Assembly: GCA_030407085.1 (NCBI GenBank)
Contig: CM059584.1
Span: 146,682,001 to 146,746,000, forward strand
Source of the DNA: Trichopria drosophilae
Taxonomy: Eukaryota; Arthropoda; Insecta; Hymenoptera; Diapriidae
DNA: 64,000 nucleotides
Direction: 5' to 3'
Part shown: positions 47,600-59,969 of the stretch, piece by piece
How the letters are laid out: each line of letters begins with the position of its first letter
Position numbering within the stretch: position 1 is the first letter of the stretch
The notes under the pieces: model-generated
Seen by the model: the letters and a program-made list of their open reading frames with translations, nothing else
What the model was told of the DNA's origin: nothing
Database searches by the model: none
Translations under genes and position numbers: made by a program

Positions 47600-49690
47600 A
47601 TAATCTTCATATATACTGCATGTCAGATATAATTTCCGTAAAAAAGCGTTAACAGATCAATGCTGATACAACGTGGTCAGTCACTCTGACTTTATATGTA
47701 TTGAACTGAAACTCACTTCACTTTCGAGAAACAGAAATGTAGTTCGAAACAAAAAAAGGTGTTGGATAAATGTCGGACGGAGACTGAATAATTCTGTATA
47801 GATAAAAGACGCAACAGCATGATTCAAATCGTCATGATTCCGCCGTAAAAGCACTGTTTTCATCGTAAAATATTATTCTAAACGGTTATTTTGTTTTCAT
47901 GAATGTTTATTATATTTGTCAATCGGGTTGCGAATCTATTAAAATCTTTTCTACACAAATACCCACTTAAACTTTTGTGCATTTGCAATTATTACGGATA
48001 TAAGCTATACATAAATAATTTCCCACTCAAAATTTTCTGGAATGCATCCCTGAGTATAGAATTCAGCAGTTTCCGCTTCTGAAATGCCTTGATGTAGAGA
48101 TCAGTACTTGAACCCGAATTTTGTCGAATAATGAAGTAAAGATGAAAAAATGAAAAATATTGAAATATACGGAAAAAAACATAAACGTAGAATAAATTCA
48201 GACTTTTTGCGATTAATTTGGTTTGGTTACATGGTGACTTTTACAACTTTGCATAAGTATGGGTGGTATATGTTTCAAACAATTTTTGTTGAATGCAGAG
48301 GATGTTTTATTGTCGATTCTGCGAGTTCCGAACAGTATAATACGACTCGCATGCGAATCATCATGAATTTTATCAAAATGTAACACAATTAATTTATTAT
48401 GTTCCAAATTTTATTAACGAAGTGAAATTTTAGCGAAGCACTTATATCGAGTACATCGCAAAGGTTATCCGACCGAAATCCAAAAAAACTGTGGCATTTT
48501 TGTAGCGTTATTTAACATTTATGTCACATAATGTGATTTAGTTTCTTTATATTCATTAGTATTTAAAAAAAATGTATCTTAATTTCAGAGTCTTCCTGAA
48601 TATTAATTGGATCGAACAGTAACGCAAAAGGAAACAAAAAAGCGAAACTGTGTGAAGTTAACGTTTTCAAGTTGCCGAAAAACGCATTTCCGGATATTGA
48701 AGCTTAAATATTCTGGGCGCAATAGTTTCATGTAAAACATTGCTTTGGTTACTCACTGTATGAAAAATATCATATATTTAATCAAAGCGTTAAAAAGTTT
48801 CTTTTTTTTTCTAAAAAAATGTCGGTGACTTATGCAAATTCACACTGAAAGAAATCATATGTAGATTTTACCTAAGTTGGTCAAGTAAAATCTGCCGAAC
48901 TTAAAACTAAGTAAAATTTGCCGAACTTATTCAGCACATATTACTTAACTACTTATGTAATAGTTCCAGAAATTCTATTAAGTAGTGTAATTATAGTTTA
49001 TGTAATTATAGTTCAGCTGAGTCCGCGTTGAAATCAGTCGGTAATATAGGACGCTGACACATACACTGAAAGAAGTCCGTGAGTAAACTCGAGTAAAATT
49101 TACAAGACAGCTGTTTGTCCGGTTTTAGCAGATGTCGGTAATTCGGTATATATTTTGTAATTATTAATGAAATATATGAATTGTTGAAACTAATTGTTGG
49201 AGTATTAGTATTTTATCATTGTTTCTATTTGACTGGTTAATAACTCGAATAAAGATTTGAGGTTAACTTATGTCAAATGAAAACTCATGCATTCATATCA
49301 CATATTCCCATTCCAATACAATTGGAATTATAATTAAATAAAATAGATGTCTAGGGACATGAAACACGGTATAGTATATCACATATTCAGAAAATTACAA
49401 CCTATAAGTACATGGCTATGAATTTTGTTGTCGTATTGACAGTTTCTGTTTATGTGACTATTTGTATTGAACATATTTTTGTGTACATCTAATTTTATCT
49501 TTTTTTTTAACGTAGATACAACATTAGTGAAAAATATGAAATGTTTTTGATGATATGTATAAGGATACGAGTTTCATAAAAATTTTCGTTTGTCCATATA
49601 ATGCACTTAAATATTATTCGTGTTCTCTACTTATGTACATTTGTTTTCTGATTTTTAGTGAGGAAAATATAAAGCGTTTGACATAACATT
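47600..49690. other. Non-coding; two CACTGAAAGAA ends
   Basis: No gene seen. CACTGAAAGAAATCAT (48843) and CACTGAAAGAAGTCC (49074) are in the same orientation 231 bp apart and may be ends of CACTA-like remnants. GAATTTTGTTGTCG near 49425 belongs to a motif dispersed across the window. Confidence 0.5.
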
Positions 49691-50908
49691 CACATACACT
49701 GAAAAAAATGTTGATGTAAATTTACCACGAAGATCATAGGACACAAAAATACCACTGATAATCGCAGGAAATTTACCAAGAGCTGGTGAAATGTAACCTT
49801 GCAGTGTAAAATTCCCTTGGACCAATGGAATTTTAAGCACAAGAAATATCCCCACGGTTATCGCAGGAAATTTACCCCAAAGACTGTAAACATAACCTTT
49901 TAGTGTAAAATTCCCTGTAAACAATGCAATTTTAATCGCAATGGAATTTTTCATTCGCATTGCAAAATTGCATACAAATATTAAAAGATTAATAAAATAC
50001 AACAATAATAGTTGAATTTTGATTCAAATAGTTTTATGAATCAATTGTACAGGTATAGTTGTGATTACTAACAATAATCAATATATTTTATATAGAAATA
50101 AAATACTTTATTTTAAAAGGTATAAAATATCTTTATAATAAGAAACTAATCTTATACTTTATACATCAGTCTTTAATACATTATGGCAAGATTTTCACCG
50201 CAACGTAGTTTGTAATTAAATTAAGTTCATAGAAGTAATATTTAATCACTAACATGTCTCATTTAAATGATTTATCTCACATTAAAACATACATGCTAAA
50301 GATCTTCTCAAGGCTCTTTAGCGCAACATAACATTAGAAAAATTTGTGGTTAATCTTAATAGTACAATCACAGTAGTACAATCACAGCTTCACATCGTGT
50401 ATTGCTTTCTAATGATGATAATGGGGAGGTTTGGTTCGAGATTATTTTTATGATTTCCCAGTGTGCTCCACAGGCGTGCTCCAAGTCAGATTCTGAAGAA
50501 AAAAAATTAGTAAGTTTGAAGTTTGAAAATGTTTAAGTTTGCGATTATTTTATTTTATTTTATGTATTAAATAAACAGCCTACCAGCCTTCGTACACTTT
50601 AATCCTCAGGGTACGTACTGGGTTAGCGTAACCCGAGCCAATTTTGGTGACTGAAAACTGTTAGGTTTTTTTTTATAGTTTTAAATATAATCACAAATGT
50701 AATCAAATTATCGCGTTCCTGGAAAAATTTCAGATCGATTGGAAGAAGAAATCGTTTGATTTATAAATTACATCCCAATTTTGAGACGATGAAAGTTGTG
50801 CATGAAATATTTTAGTTCTATAGTACGTACCCTAAGGGTTAAGATAAATTAATTAATAAATAAATTAAAACAAAACATCATTCTTAAATACATAAATGAA
50901 TTAGCATT

Positions 50909-52799
50909 TTAAGCTTCATGGATCATTTCTTGATTTGATTCCTCTATATCTCCTACTACGACAACTTTCTCAATTCTTTTGAAGAACGTATCCACTCTTT
51001 TTAAAACGCGCTCGCTCTTCATGGTTCTGCTACCACAGACTGGATGTAAATTCAGCATATATCTTTGGAGAGTTTCAAGAGTATGCGCATAATTAGCAGG
51101 AAACCTCCTGTTCCACACAAAATAACTCGCAAATGCCCACATAATCACATCTAAAAATATTGATGTTGACGAAAATATTTTCGAGTCGAAGACTAAAATA
51201 TATTTTGTTAGTCCTTCATCTGTAAATATATAAAAATTTCAATATAACCGACATTTAAAACTATTTTATTTATCAAAGTATGTATAATGAAGTGCATACG
51301 CTGTGTAAGTAGACATTAAGGTTTTACCTTTGCTAACAATACAGAAAGGACCTAGGTCTGGAACGTTGACATCTATCATATTCTTCCCATTGTCTGCTTC
51401 CTACAAAAATATAAAAATTTTAAAATATTTTACTGCTTTTATTCACATAAACATGCAATAAAACGTTTGAACTTACTGGTATGTCCTTTATCAAATGTTC
51501 TGAATTTTCATCAAAATATTTGAATATAATATTCATCACTACACGATCATCTGGTACCTCAGCTTCGGTTAAATTTCGTATTCGCCCATATGCAAATACA
51601 GACGTTTTATATTTGTTAAACCCAATCCTTAATTTATTAATCGAATGCCCCATTAATAATTCGTAGTGATGGAATAGATATTCTTGTTTCATTAAAATGC
51701 CCCATGTCCCTATGAGATCGTCTGCAGTACGAGGATTTTCTAAATTGTTAAAAAAGTCACGCTGTGCTTTGAATGAATCGGTTAAATATGACAGTATTTT
51801 TTCGTGAATCATCGGATTTTCAGGCTGATCCAATAATGTCGAGTAAGTTTCATTCAGCCACCGTTGCTTTGTTGCAATAGTTTCAGTAGTCTCTCCGAGA
51901 GGAATATTCTCTGGTTGCCAGTTCATTGTCCCAATCTGAAGCGTATTATATAATTTAACATTTTTGGGTGAAAGTTTGTTCACCTTTGATGGAGGTCGGT
52001 TAATGTCGAGCCTGTTTAGATAATTGTTATGCTCTTTTAATCCATCAAATAAAGTTACGAAACCTGAACCATAACGCGCACCCATATTTCTGTCCTCAAA
52101 TGAGTCTGGATACGTTTCCATAATTTTTCCAGCTACTGTTCGCAACACCTGGGCAGGAATTTTCTTGTGTATCACACGCATTTGTGATATTACACGATGT
52201 ATCACTTCTTTTGTAGTTTTCTTCGATCTGTTACCACTTTTAATGAGACGCAAGTACTCCGGATCAAGGTTTGACCAGTCATATTCATAATTTGCCCACA
52301 GGTTTACATTTTCTGTGTTATTTTCCGACAATAGAGATTTCTTGACATTCAATGGAACTTGCATGTTACAGTCCTGAAAATTCTCATGTACCCTCGCCAC
52401 CTGTTCTTTATATTTTCCATTGTCATTCAGAAGATTATTTCTAGGTATTGTGTCTAACTGATCATTATTCTCATCAATAGGAGCCACCTGATTTGAATCT
52501 TGTTCAATGCTGTTCCGAACATTAGTTCTTGGTATTGTATCTAACTCATCTTTTTCTTTTGAAACTGACGGATGTGTCCAAAATTCTCCAACTTGGAGAA
52601 GCATAAAAATTTTATCACGATAAAATTTAAGAACATCATCATCGTCTACTAAAGTGCCATTTTCTTCTAGGCAAAGCAGGACTCCTTTTAATGGCATTTT
52701 ATCATTTGCTTTTTTGATTAATGCATTAACATTTTCATTCGCAACTAATGAGATTTTTTTCTTCCTATCAGCAGACCATACCATAAATACTGTAGACAT
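50909..52799 (-). CDS. Three-exon transposon protein with N-terminal CIDE-N-like domain
   Basis: Exons (minus) are 52799-51477, 51400-51328 and 51219-50909. GT-AG sites and phases join them into about 568 residues without a stop. The ATG directly follows an acceptor-like TTTTTTCAG, so a 5' exon is possible. Residues 3-75 (FMVWSADRKKKISLVA, ALIKKANDKMP, LLCLEENGTLVDDDDVLKFY, IFMLLQVGEFW) match the CIDE-N fold of DFF40/DFF45/CIDE proteins point by point. A linker repeats LDTIPRTN / LDTIPRNN. The C-terminal region (KIPAQVLRTVAGKIMETYPDSF, then exon 3 with FDSKIFSST and FPANYAHTLETLQRYMLNL) resembles partner proteins I recall beside animal CACTA transposases. CIDE-N domains pair head to tail; an assembly role in the transposition complex is inference. 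Confidence 0.75.
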
Positions 52800-53187
52800 C
52801 TGAAAAAAGAAATATAATACATAATACTTTAAAATTTTGAATTTTACAAAAACTTGACAATTTTACATTCCAATCTCAAATTAATTTATATTATAAATTC
52901 ATATTTGTCCTGTATGCCACAAAGAGTAATGTATATAAAATAGATGTTATTCCAATTTAATATTTTTACTACATGTTTTCTCCGTATTATTTAAATTATG
53001 ACAATTGTAAAGGAATATTACTGAAACCAATTTGCAATTAAAGGTACTTATATTAGGTTATAATACTCACATTTTTTTATACGTCCGGATCAAATGGTGT
53101 ATATTTCGGTAAAAAAACTGAGGTTGATCGTACAACTACTTCAGGAAAGGAGTGAGGAGCCAATAAGGAGGTATACTTAAACATATT

Positions 53188-55854
53188 TTAACTTCTATTT
53201 TGTTCTAATGTTTCGTAAACTCCTAATTCATAATATGGTATAATTTCGTTTGTACGACCAATAAAATTAATATTCATGTAATCATCACATATTACAATCA
53301 GCTCAATCCGGCATATAATAAAATTGCCATATACACTCTTACCGACACAGACACACATATTTTCAGTATAATTAATTCCCCTAAAAGTAACATTTTTCGA
53401 CACGTCTTCCGAATACATCTTCCGAACATCTTCCGAAATCAATTGCATAAGTGAATTGACTTCCACATTATGATGAACTGAATTATACTGTACGGCATTT
53501 GGTGCAATAACTTTACTTATCAAACAATGGTCGTTCAAGCTTTGCATGCATTGGTGTTTTTCACTTATAGATTTCGTTACATTTTTAAAATTTGATGCAT
53601 GTTTGATTATGCTTTTGAATGGCTTATGCTTGCTTTCTAATCGAATTGTTTCCAGGTGTTTTAAAGGACCTAACTGTTCAATTAGTGCCGGATAATGCAT
53701 GATGAAATGGTGTTTCGGAGTTAAGGGTATACTTGGAAAACACTGCGTTCTTAATTGTACATAATTATTTATTTTTGTCGAAAGTAATACGACTTGTCCT
53801 TTAGAAAGAGCAAGAGCACAAATAAGACTACATATATCTCTTAAACATAAAACCATTTGCCATACTGGATCCAGAGCATCTTTTATTAGATCAGCAACAG
53901 CTATAGGAAAGATGAGAAGAATTCTTCGGGTTTGACTCACTGTTCCGCATAGCTTTTTGTATGTCTCCTTAATCGGTGGTAGAGTATAATTAATACCTTT
54001 ACAATCTGTCGAGAGTCTCAAAGTTTGCAAACGATAAGTTAAAAGATTATATCGAAACCACTTTGCTCGTACAAAGTATTTGATTGCGTGAAGTAAGTCT
54101 GTTTGAATAATGCCTTCAAATAGGTCATGAGAAATGCACGGCGGTAAGCCCGGATTAGCAACATGATAGTACTTTAACTCATTTAGTGGAAAATCAAGTT
54201 TTATTCCTTTAACCATCTTTCCTGTACGTGTTGCTTCATTAGCGCATTGCTTATAGCTTTGAATGGTTCTCAACGTTTTTACAGAATAATCATTAGCTAA
54301 TAACTCAGATCGTTCAATTTCACAATATCGACAAAAGTAATTGGATTTACTAAAATTTTCAGTGAAACTACCAATCTGGTGGCTACCAAGATTATCACCT
54401 AAAACCAAAACTACAGTTCCTCGAAATGTAACATTGCGCCCTGATGATAAAACAGCGATTCCATCGGTTTCCAGAGTTTTCAAATCAGTTAGTATCTTTT
54501 GTAAAAAAACACTCCAACCGAATCGAGTAATATACTTTTCACGACATAATGACACAAGCTGAATATTGTTAATTTTTGATCTCAAATATCGTGGCAAGTT
54601 CCCTAGGATCATGTATACGCCTACAATTTTAAACTTCCCTCTTGAAGACCCTAAAGGGTTACATACCTCAAAAGCATCTTGGTAAAGTATAATTTTTAGC
54701 CCGTTTATGTTTGTTTTGAAAAAACTATTATTTTTTATAACATTCCCATCTATAAAATCAAAAAAACCATCGTAATTGTTAGATTCTGGAGTTTCACAGT
54801 AATGGCGAATACTTTCGGTCTTCAATAATGCTTGTAACGTTTCTAATATTGGAACATAGTGATAAGAACACTTAGTTTCCTTGTCAGGAACAGGAAAATG
54901 TACTTCTTTAGGCTTTATCACATTAAATTGTGTTTCGCAGTATGTTTTCCTTGAAAATGTGCTTCGCAAAACACCACTTTTAGAATTTGTAGCTCGCATT
55001 AAGCTACCAAAACTATTATCAAATAAACTTTTAATCAGTGCACTTTCATCCAGTGTAAAGTTACTATTCACTGATTTCATAAAATTTTCATAGCATGATT
55101 CATATATTTTCGCATTGCCCTGTATTAATTTTTGAATGACAACTTCTGAAGCAAAATGTTTTGTGCTGGCAGTTTGATACAATTTAGCTAGCTCATGAAC
55201 TACAGAATCTTGAACATTTTGCATCGTTTCTGAAAAATTATTTTCTACAATATGGTTATCCGGCATATCAACATTACAAACTTCATAATCAGTAGGAACG
55301 TCAATGTCCATTGCATCATTTAAAATTATAGGCGTTTCCTCACAGTCCTTTCCCTCAGAGTTCTCATGATTTCGAAAACAGTGCACTTTTAACGCATTCA
55401 CGGTATAAAATTTTTTGTTAGGCTGTGAGCAATTTGTTAACGAGCAGAATGTACCATTATTAGACATTAAAACATGTCTATAGGCATGTTTTCTAAGTTG
55501 TTTTAAAGTTAAACACTTGAAACCACATTGGCTTTGTGAACAACAATAATTAACTTTAGATTGTCTTTCGGTGTGATATCGAGAACTATGTTGCCTAAAG
55601 CTTTCGTATTTCACAAACTGCTTTATACAACCGGTATAGCGGCAAAATATTCGTAAATTTGCATCATTTCTATGCTTTAACTGATGTGCATTATATGTAT
55701 AGGTGTATTTCGTCAAAATTATGATTGCACGAGAAACATGTAAACATAGTGACATTAAGGACAAACAGTGAAATCTAATTAAACTTAAGACAAGTGAGGA
55801 AAAATGAATATAATAAACAGTCTTGCCTTGAGTAGGGTGAATATCGGGTTGCAA
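53188..55854 (-). CDS. C2H2-finger / TNP2-like transposase of the CACTA-type element
   Basis: An 888-codon frame without stops. The true start is uncertain; the Met at about 55755 is a good alternative because the first 33 residues look non-coding. Zinc-finger-like units come first (CRYTGCIKQF...HSSRYH, CCSQSQCGFKC...HAYRHV, CSLTNCSQPNKKF...HCFRNH). The catalytic-looking part has YQDAFEVCNPLGSSRGKFKI, LGNLPRYLRS, VLVLGDNLGSHQIGSF with YFCRYC, and HDLFEGIIQTDLLHAIKY. Then follow PLTPKHHFIMHYPALI and LETIRLESKHKPFK. This order is that of TNP2-related animal transposases with C2H2 fingers. Candidate acidic catalytic residues are in YQDAFE, LGDN and HDLFEG, by inference. It lies upstream of the CIDE-N gene on the same strand, 388 bp away. 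Confidence 0.8.
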   Translation of the reverse strand: MQPDIHPTQGKTVYYIHFSSLVLSLIRFHCLSLMSLCLHVSRAIIILTKYTYTYNAHQLKHRNDANLRIFCRYTGCIKQFVKYESFRQHSSRYHTERQSKVNYCCSQSQCGFKCLTLKQLRKHAYRHVLMSNNGTFCSLTNCSQPNKKFYTVNALKVHCFRNHENSEGKDCEETPIILNDAMDIDVPTDYEVCNVDMPDNHIVENNFSETMQNVQDSVVHELAKLYQTASTKHFASEVVIQKLIQGNAKIYESCYENFMKSVNSNFTLDESALIKSLFDNSFGSLMRATNSKSGVLRSTFSRKTYCETQFNVIKPKEVHFPVPDKETKCSYHYVPILETLQALLKTESIRHYCETPESNNYDGFFDFIDGNVIKNNSFFKTNINGLKIILYQDAFEVCNPLGSSRGKFKIVGVYMILGNLPRYLRSKINNIQLVSLCREKYITRFGWSVFLQKILTDLKTLETDGIAVLSSGRNVTFRGTVVLVLGDNLGSHQIGSFTENFSKSNYFCRYCEIERSELLANDYSVKTLRTIQSYKQCANEATRTGKMVKGIKLDFPLNELKYYHVANPGLPPCISHDLFEGIIQTDLLHAIKYFVRAKWFRYNLLTYRLQTLRLSTDCKGINYTLPPIKETYKKLCGTVSQTRRILLIFPIAVADLIKDALDPVWQMVLCLRDICSLICALALSKGQVVLLSTKINNYVQLRTQCFPSIPLTPKHHFIMHYPALIEQLGPLKHLETIRLESKHKPFKSIIKHASNFKNVTKSISEKHQCMQSLNDHCLISKVIAPNAVQYNSVHHNVEVNSLMQLISEDVRKMYSEDVSKNVTFRGINYTENMCVCVGKSVYGNFIICRIELIVICDDYMNINFIGRTNEIIPYYELGVYETLEQNRS

Positions 55855-55965
55855 AAGGAAACTTATCTCACCACTCGTTGCAACAATATATGTATTGTAA
55901 CGGGCTATTTATTGGATTTATTTGATTTAATAGTTTTTATTATTAATAAAACAAATCTCAATTTC

Positions 55966-57130
55966 GGTAACCGTTCAACCTCGGGATTAGTATGTTCAAC
56001 CGGTATAAAATGATTCTTTTTGCCACTCAATGTTGGTTAAAGTATAAAAATATAATATAGACGAAACAAGACAAAACAACGAATATACAATCAATAATGA
56101 AAAATATAGAGACTTGAAATAAGATATTTAGAATTTTCTATTCTTATTGCAGAAAAACCGAATTTTACAATAAATATAAAAATTAAAAGAATTCGGTATT
56201 CATTCACCTAATAACAAAATTACTTACATATAATATTATAATAGGTAGTCGGTAACTTCGAGAAAGATTCTAAATGATACGGTAATTTTAAATTTGAAAT
56301 AAATACAAAATATTCATGAACTTATTATAAAACTAGCAAATTGGAACAATTCAAAGAACCAATAATAATAAAATGGTATATTACGTATCGGTAGGACCGT
56401 TGGCGGAACCGAAATCTGGATTTTTCCTCCCTGGTATCACCAAATTGGTCACTAACAATTGACGGTAAATTACGTAATATATTTCGCGACTCGGTATTTA
56501 TTCTCTCGGTAGAGAAAGAATATGTACACAATAATGTTACCAAATTTATTAATTTTTAACCAACCATAAGGGTTGCCGCGAGAACAGAGAATGACGTTGA
56601 TCGGAAAAGATTGACAGATTCAGATCCGTGCGAAACGATTCGGTGATAGTGGGGGTAGAGACTTAAATCCGTAGTCTAGAACGACACTACGCGGTAAAGA
56701 GTTCAGCTTGTGGCAACAGTCGGACGGTAAAATAGATCCCTGCTAAAATAATTAAATTTTCTTTGATAGAAGAAAACACAGGTGGAATATCCATTTAGAG
56801 AAATCCGAAAGGTGGATGAATCCAAGGTTCACCAAGACGGCGATACCAGCCAGAGCAGAACTCACTTGATCCGATGTAGCATATTAGTGAATTACAATAT
56901 TGAATCTGCCCTATTAATCTTATTTCGCCAAGTCCAATCTGCCTCTCTTCCTCCAGTCAACCAACGTCCTTGTCGCTCCAACTCTTAATAGTTCTCCGAG
57001 TATACCATACGAAAATAAAAAAATGTACAAGATATAAGTATCATTGACCATGAAAGAAAAATGAGTATAGGTTCACCAGGTCACCAAAAGGTTTATTATT
57101 TTTGGAACAATTGAATGTATTACGAATTAG
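55966..57130. repeat. Dispersed ~1 kb repeat, copy 2
   Basis: Same order of landmarks as 10250-11272 but with about 150 extra bases (56709-56862) and more divergence at the edges. TGTAACGGG at 55897 and AATCTACA at about 57136 could be outer TG...CA ends of a solo LTR, but no flanking duplication is seen. Confidence 0.75.
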
Positions 57131-57452
57131 AATCTACACCGAGTTGGTTTTTTTACAATGGCTACACTGTGATATTGCACTAAATCATTGGAATTTTACG
57201 CAACTGCTGTAATATTACAAGTTTTCACTTTTCCATTTTAATGTATTTTTACCACGATTATCAGTGGTATTTTTGTGTCCAATGATTTTCGTTGGAAAAT
57301 TACATTTTTATTGTAATATTACTATAGCGAGGGTAAAAGAACATCGAAAAATCACTGCAAAATTACAACAAATGTGTAATTTAACCACAAAAATCGTTGG
57401 AAACAATTCCATTGGTGAAATGTAATTTTACTTCACGCTTTTTTCAGTGTAG

Positions 57453-58230
57453 GCTTACATTTACAATAATATTCATAAGAGAGACAATTAGACAAATGTA
57501 AACTATGATTATATGTATAAATTTATATATCTGGAAGCAATATGTTAAGATGTTACAGTCAAGACGAGTATGGATATGATTTTTGTTGTCGCAATGGGAA
57601 CTTGAGTGTTGTTTATTTAAGGTGTCTTCCCTCGGGGGAATGGGGCCAAATTTTAATGATGCGCCAGCACCGCTGGTTGTGCACACTTGAAAAAGATATA
57701 CAACAAGTCAGCTACCACATTTATTAGCAACAAGCTGCCTGCCTTGATGCTTCTGTTGGTTCAGAGAACCTTTCTAACGTTGCCACGGCCCGCTAGAGGC
57801 CAACCCTTTCTGCGGTTACTGCCTGCACGGACACGGCACGCCGTAGCGCTCCCCCGTGTGGAACCCGCCGGCAGGGGCTTGACACCGCACCCTAGCTCCC
57901 CAGTACGGTGGGTCTCTCGAGTCGTTTCACGATCAGGCATTCGTCGGCACAGACCAGCCGAACGATCGGGTCCGTGAGGTCGTCAATTCTCAAAACTTGC
58001 TAAGAGAAGCGGATCTTTCAAAAGCATTGCTCCTCTTCGAGCTCGGGCACTTCGACGCCTCACTCTTCCACAAAAATTGTGGACGGAGATAACCCGCTCC
58101 GCTCTCTTCCACAAGTCCCCTGCGGGGGTCGCAATGGGAACTATCATTTACAATAATATTTATAAGAGAGGCAATTAGACAAATATCTAAAAGCAATATG
58201 TCAAGAAAGTTACAGTCGATAAGAGCAACC
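57453..58230. repeat. Direct repeats flanking a GC-rich island
   Basis: ACATTTACAATAATATTCATAAGAGAG-type sequence at 57456 recurs at 58144 with GACAATTAGACAAAT following in both. GTCGCAATGGGAACT occurs at 57588 and 58128. Between them, 57720-58130 is unusually GC-rich (CGGCACGCCGTAGCGCTCCC, AACCCGCCGGCAGGGGCTTG) with no frame I can name. Confidence 0.55.
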
Positions 58231-58344
58231 AATATAGACGCATATAGAAGCGCAGAGCCCACGTTACGGAATTGTCAAGTATCTGGCAAACATGAAACCT
58301 CTAGTTTGTTTGCCAACTGTATGGAGGCGCTGATCGTCATTTTC

Positions 58345-58870
58345 CGTCCCTGTCTTTCTAATGACGGTGCGCTCGGAGCACTCTTTCCTCACCGCTCATC
58401 GAGCGCTTTTTACTCCGTCTCTCTAATGGGGCAAACGTATCGGAACCTCTCTTTCCTCCCCTCTCATCGACAGCTCTTTTTCCTCCGTCTCTCTAATGGG
58501 GCAAACGTATCGGAACCTCTCTTTCCTCCCCGCTCATCGAGAGCTGTTTACTCCGTCTCTCTAATGGGGCAAACGTATCGGACCCTCTCTTTCCTCCCCT
58601 CTCATCGACGGCTCTTTTTCCTCCGTCTATCTAATGGGGCAAACGTATCGGAACCTCTCTTTCCTCCCCTCTCATCGTAAACTCTTTTTCCTCCGTCTCT
58701 CTAATGGGGCAAACGTATCGGAATCTCTCTTTCCTTCCCTCTCATCGACAGTTCTTTTTCCTCCGTCTATCTAATCGGGCAAACGTATCGGAACCTCTCT
58801 TTCCTCACCGCTCATCCAGAGCTTTTTACTCCGTCTCTCTAATGGGGTAAACGTATCTCATCCTCTCCGT
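58345..58870. repeat. Minisatellite, ~70-bp unit, about 7 copies
   Basis: GGGGCAAACGTATCGGAACC recurs with a regular spacing of about 70 bp (near 58429, 58499, 58567, 58637, 58707, 58777, 58845). The unit also carries CTCCGTCTCTCTAATG and CCTCTCATCGA. The open frame through it is a by-product of the repeat. Confidence 0.9.
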
Positions 58871-58885
58871 CCTCTCCTATGTATA

Positions 58886-59959
58886 GATTCCATGTGAAAT
58901 TTTCGTACAGACCCTTTTTCAATTGATTATAACTCGGAAAGTATTCAAGTTATGAAATTTTTGTACAGAGATTAAATTTTTGGTTTTTCTTCAACTTTTA
59001 AGTAATCATATAAGAAAAACGATTGTTTTTTTATACAAAAAAATAACAGTTTATATATAAAAAATAAATTTTTTCACATTTCAGCACGATTAAAAGTGAT
59101 TTTTCTTTTTTCTACAGAAACATGGTAGTGTTACGAATACAATGCCGAAGGCTTCGTAATGCGCCGAAGAATGGTTTTGTTGAAATTAATTTTTTAATAA
59201 TATTTCTAACATATAACTATACTATTACAAACATTGAAACGTTAATTATTGACATTTGAAAATTTAATGGTACGAGATTTCGCGGAAAATTACGCTCCGA
59301 CCATACGTTTCAATTACGTCTTAAAAATTGCAAGACGTCATACCGAACATAATATTCTTTCTTTGAAAGTTTTGATTCAGTTTAATAATTACAATAAAGA
59401 CATAATTGAATTAATAATGAAATTGATTACCGAGTTGTAAAAAACAGTTCTATTAACAGTACATTAAGAAAGGACACGTTTGCAACACGCTGTAAGGTGC
59501 AGCGCGCTTGGAGTTTGTAAAACGCAGATATTTTAAAAAAATTAATTCCAACATAACTATTCGTCGGCGTATTAGGAATCCTTCGGCATTCTATTCATAA
59601 CACTTCCAATTTTATGTAGAAACAAGAAAAATCACTATTAATCGGGCCCAAATGACAAACTGTTATTTTTTATATAAACAAAAAACGAATCGTGTTTTTA
59701 TACAATTGCTTAAAAGTTGAAGAAAAACCAAAACTGTTATCTTTTTACAAAAATTTCATAACTTGAATACTTTCTGTCTTACAATCAATTGAAAAAGGGT
59801 CGGTATTTTCGTGGTAAAATTTAAAAAAAATTATAACTCGAAAACTTTACTATTCATATAAAAATAAAAAAACACGTATCGAATATTTTTCCCTCTAGAA
59901 TTTGAAAAAAAATATACCAAGTGAATTAATTGATAGATAGGAAAATTTCACATGGAATC
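58886..59959. mobile_element. ~1.07-kb foldback element
   Basis: GATTCCATGTGAAATTTTC (58886-58904) is the exact inverse of 59941-59959. Arms of roughly 400 bp pair through CCCTTTTTCAATTGATTATAA, GTTTTTCTTCAACTTTTAAG and GCCGAAGG. The centre (59220-59440) is AT-rich and non-coding. Confidence 0.8.
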
Positions 59960-59969
59960 GGCAATATAC

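Larger units (their letters stand above)
49697..57449. mobile_element. 7.75-kb CACTA/EnSpm-like transposon with TA duplication
   Basis: The ends are CACTGAAAAAAATG and TTTTTTCAGTG, flanked by TA at 49695-49696 and 57450-57451. Inside both ends lies an identical 26-bp inverted block (49739-49764 and 57255-57280; core ACAAAAATACCACTGATAAT), plus subterminal GGAAATTTACC words. Two minus-strand genes, both without internal stops, fill 50909-55854. A 1.1-kb dispersed repeat (55966-57130) is inserted near the right end. CACTR termini and 2-3-bp duplications are the mark of CACTA elements. The TIRs beyond the first 11 bases are patchy, so mobility is uncertain. Confidence 0.8.

Noticed and set aside
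58198..58680. 160-codon open frame with repeated YRNLSFLPSHR units
   Set aside because: It is the translation of the 70-bp minisatellite. The repeats shift frame elsewhere in the array, so no coding constraint is visible.
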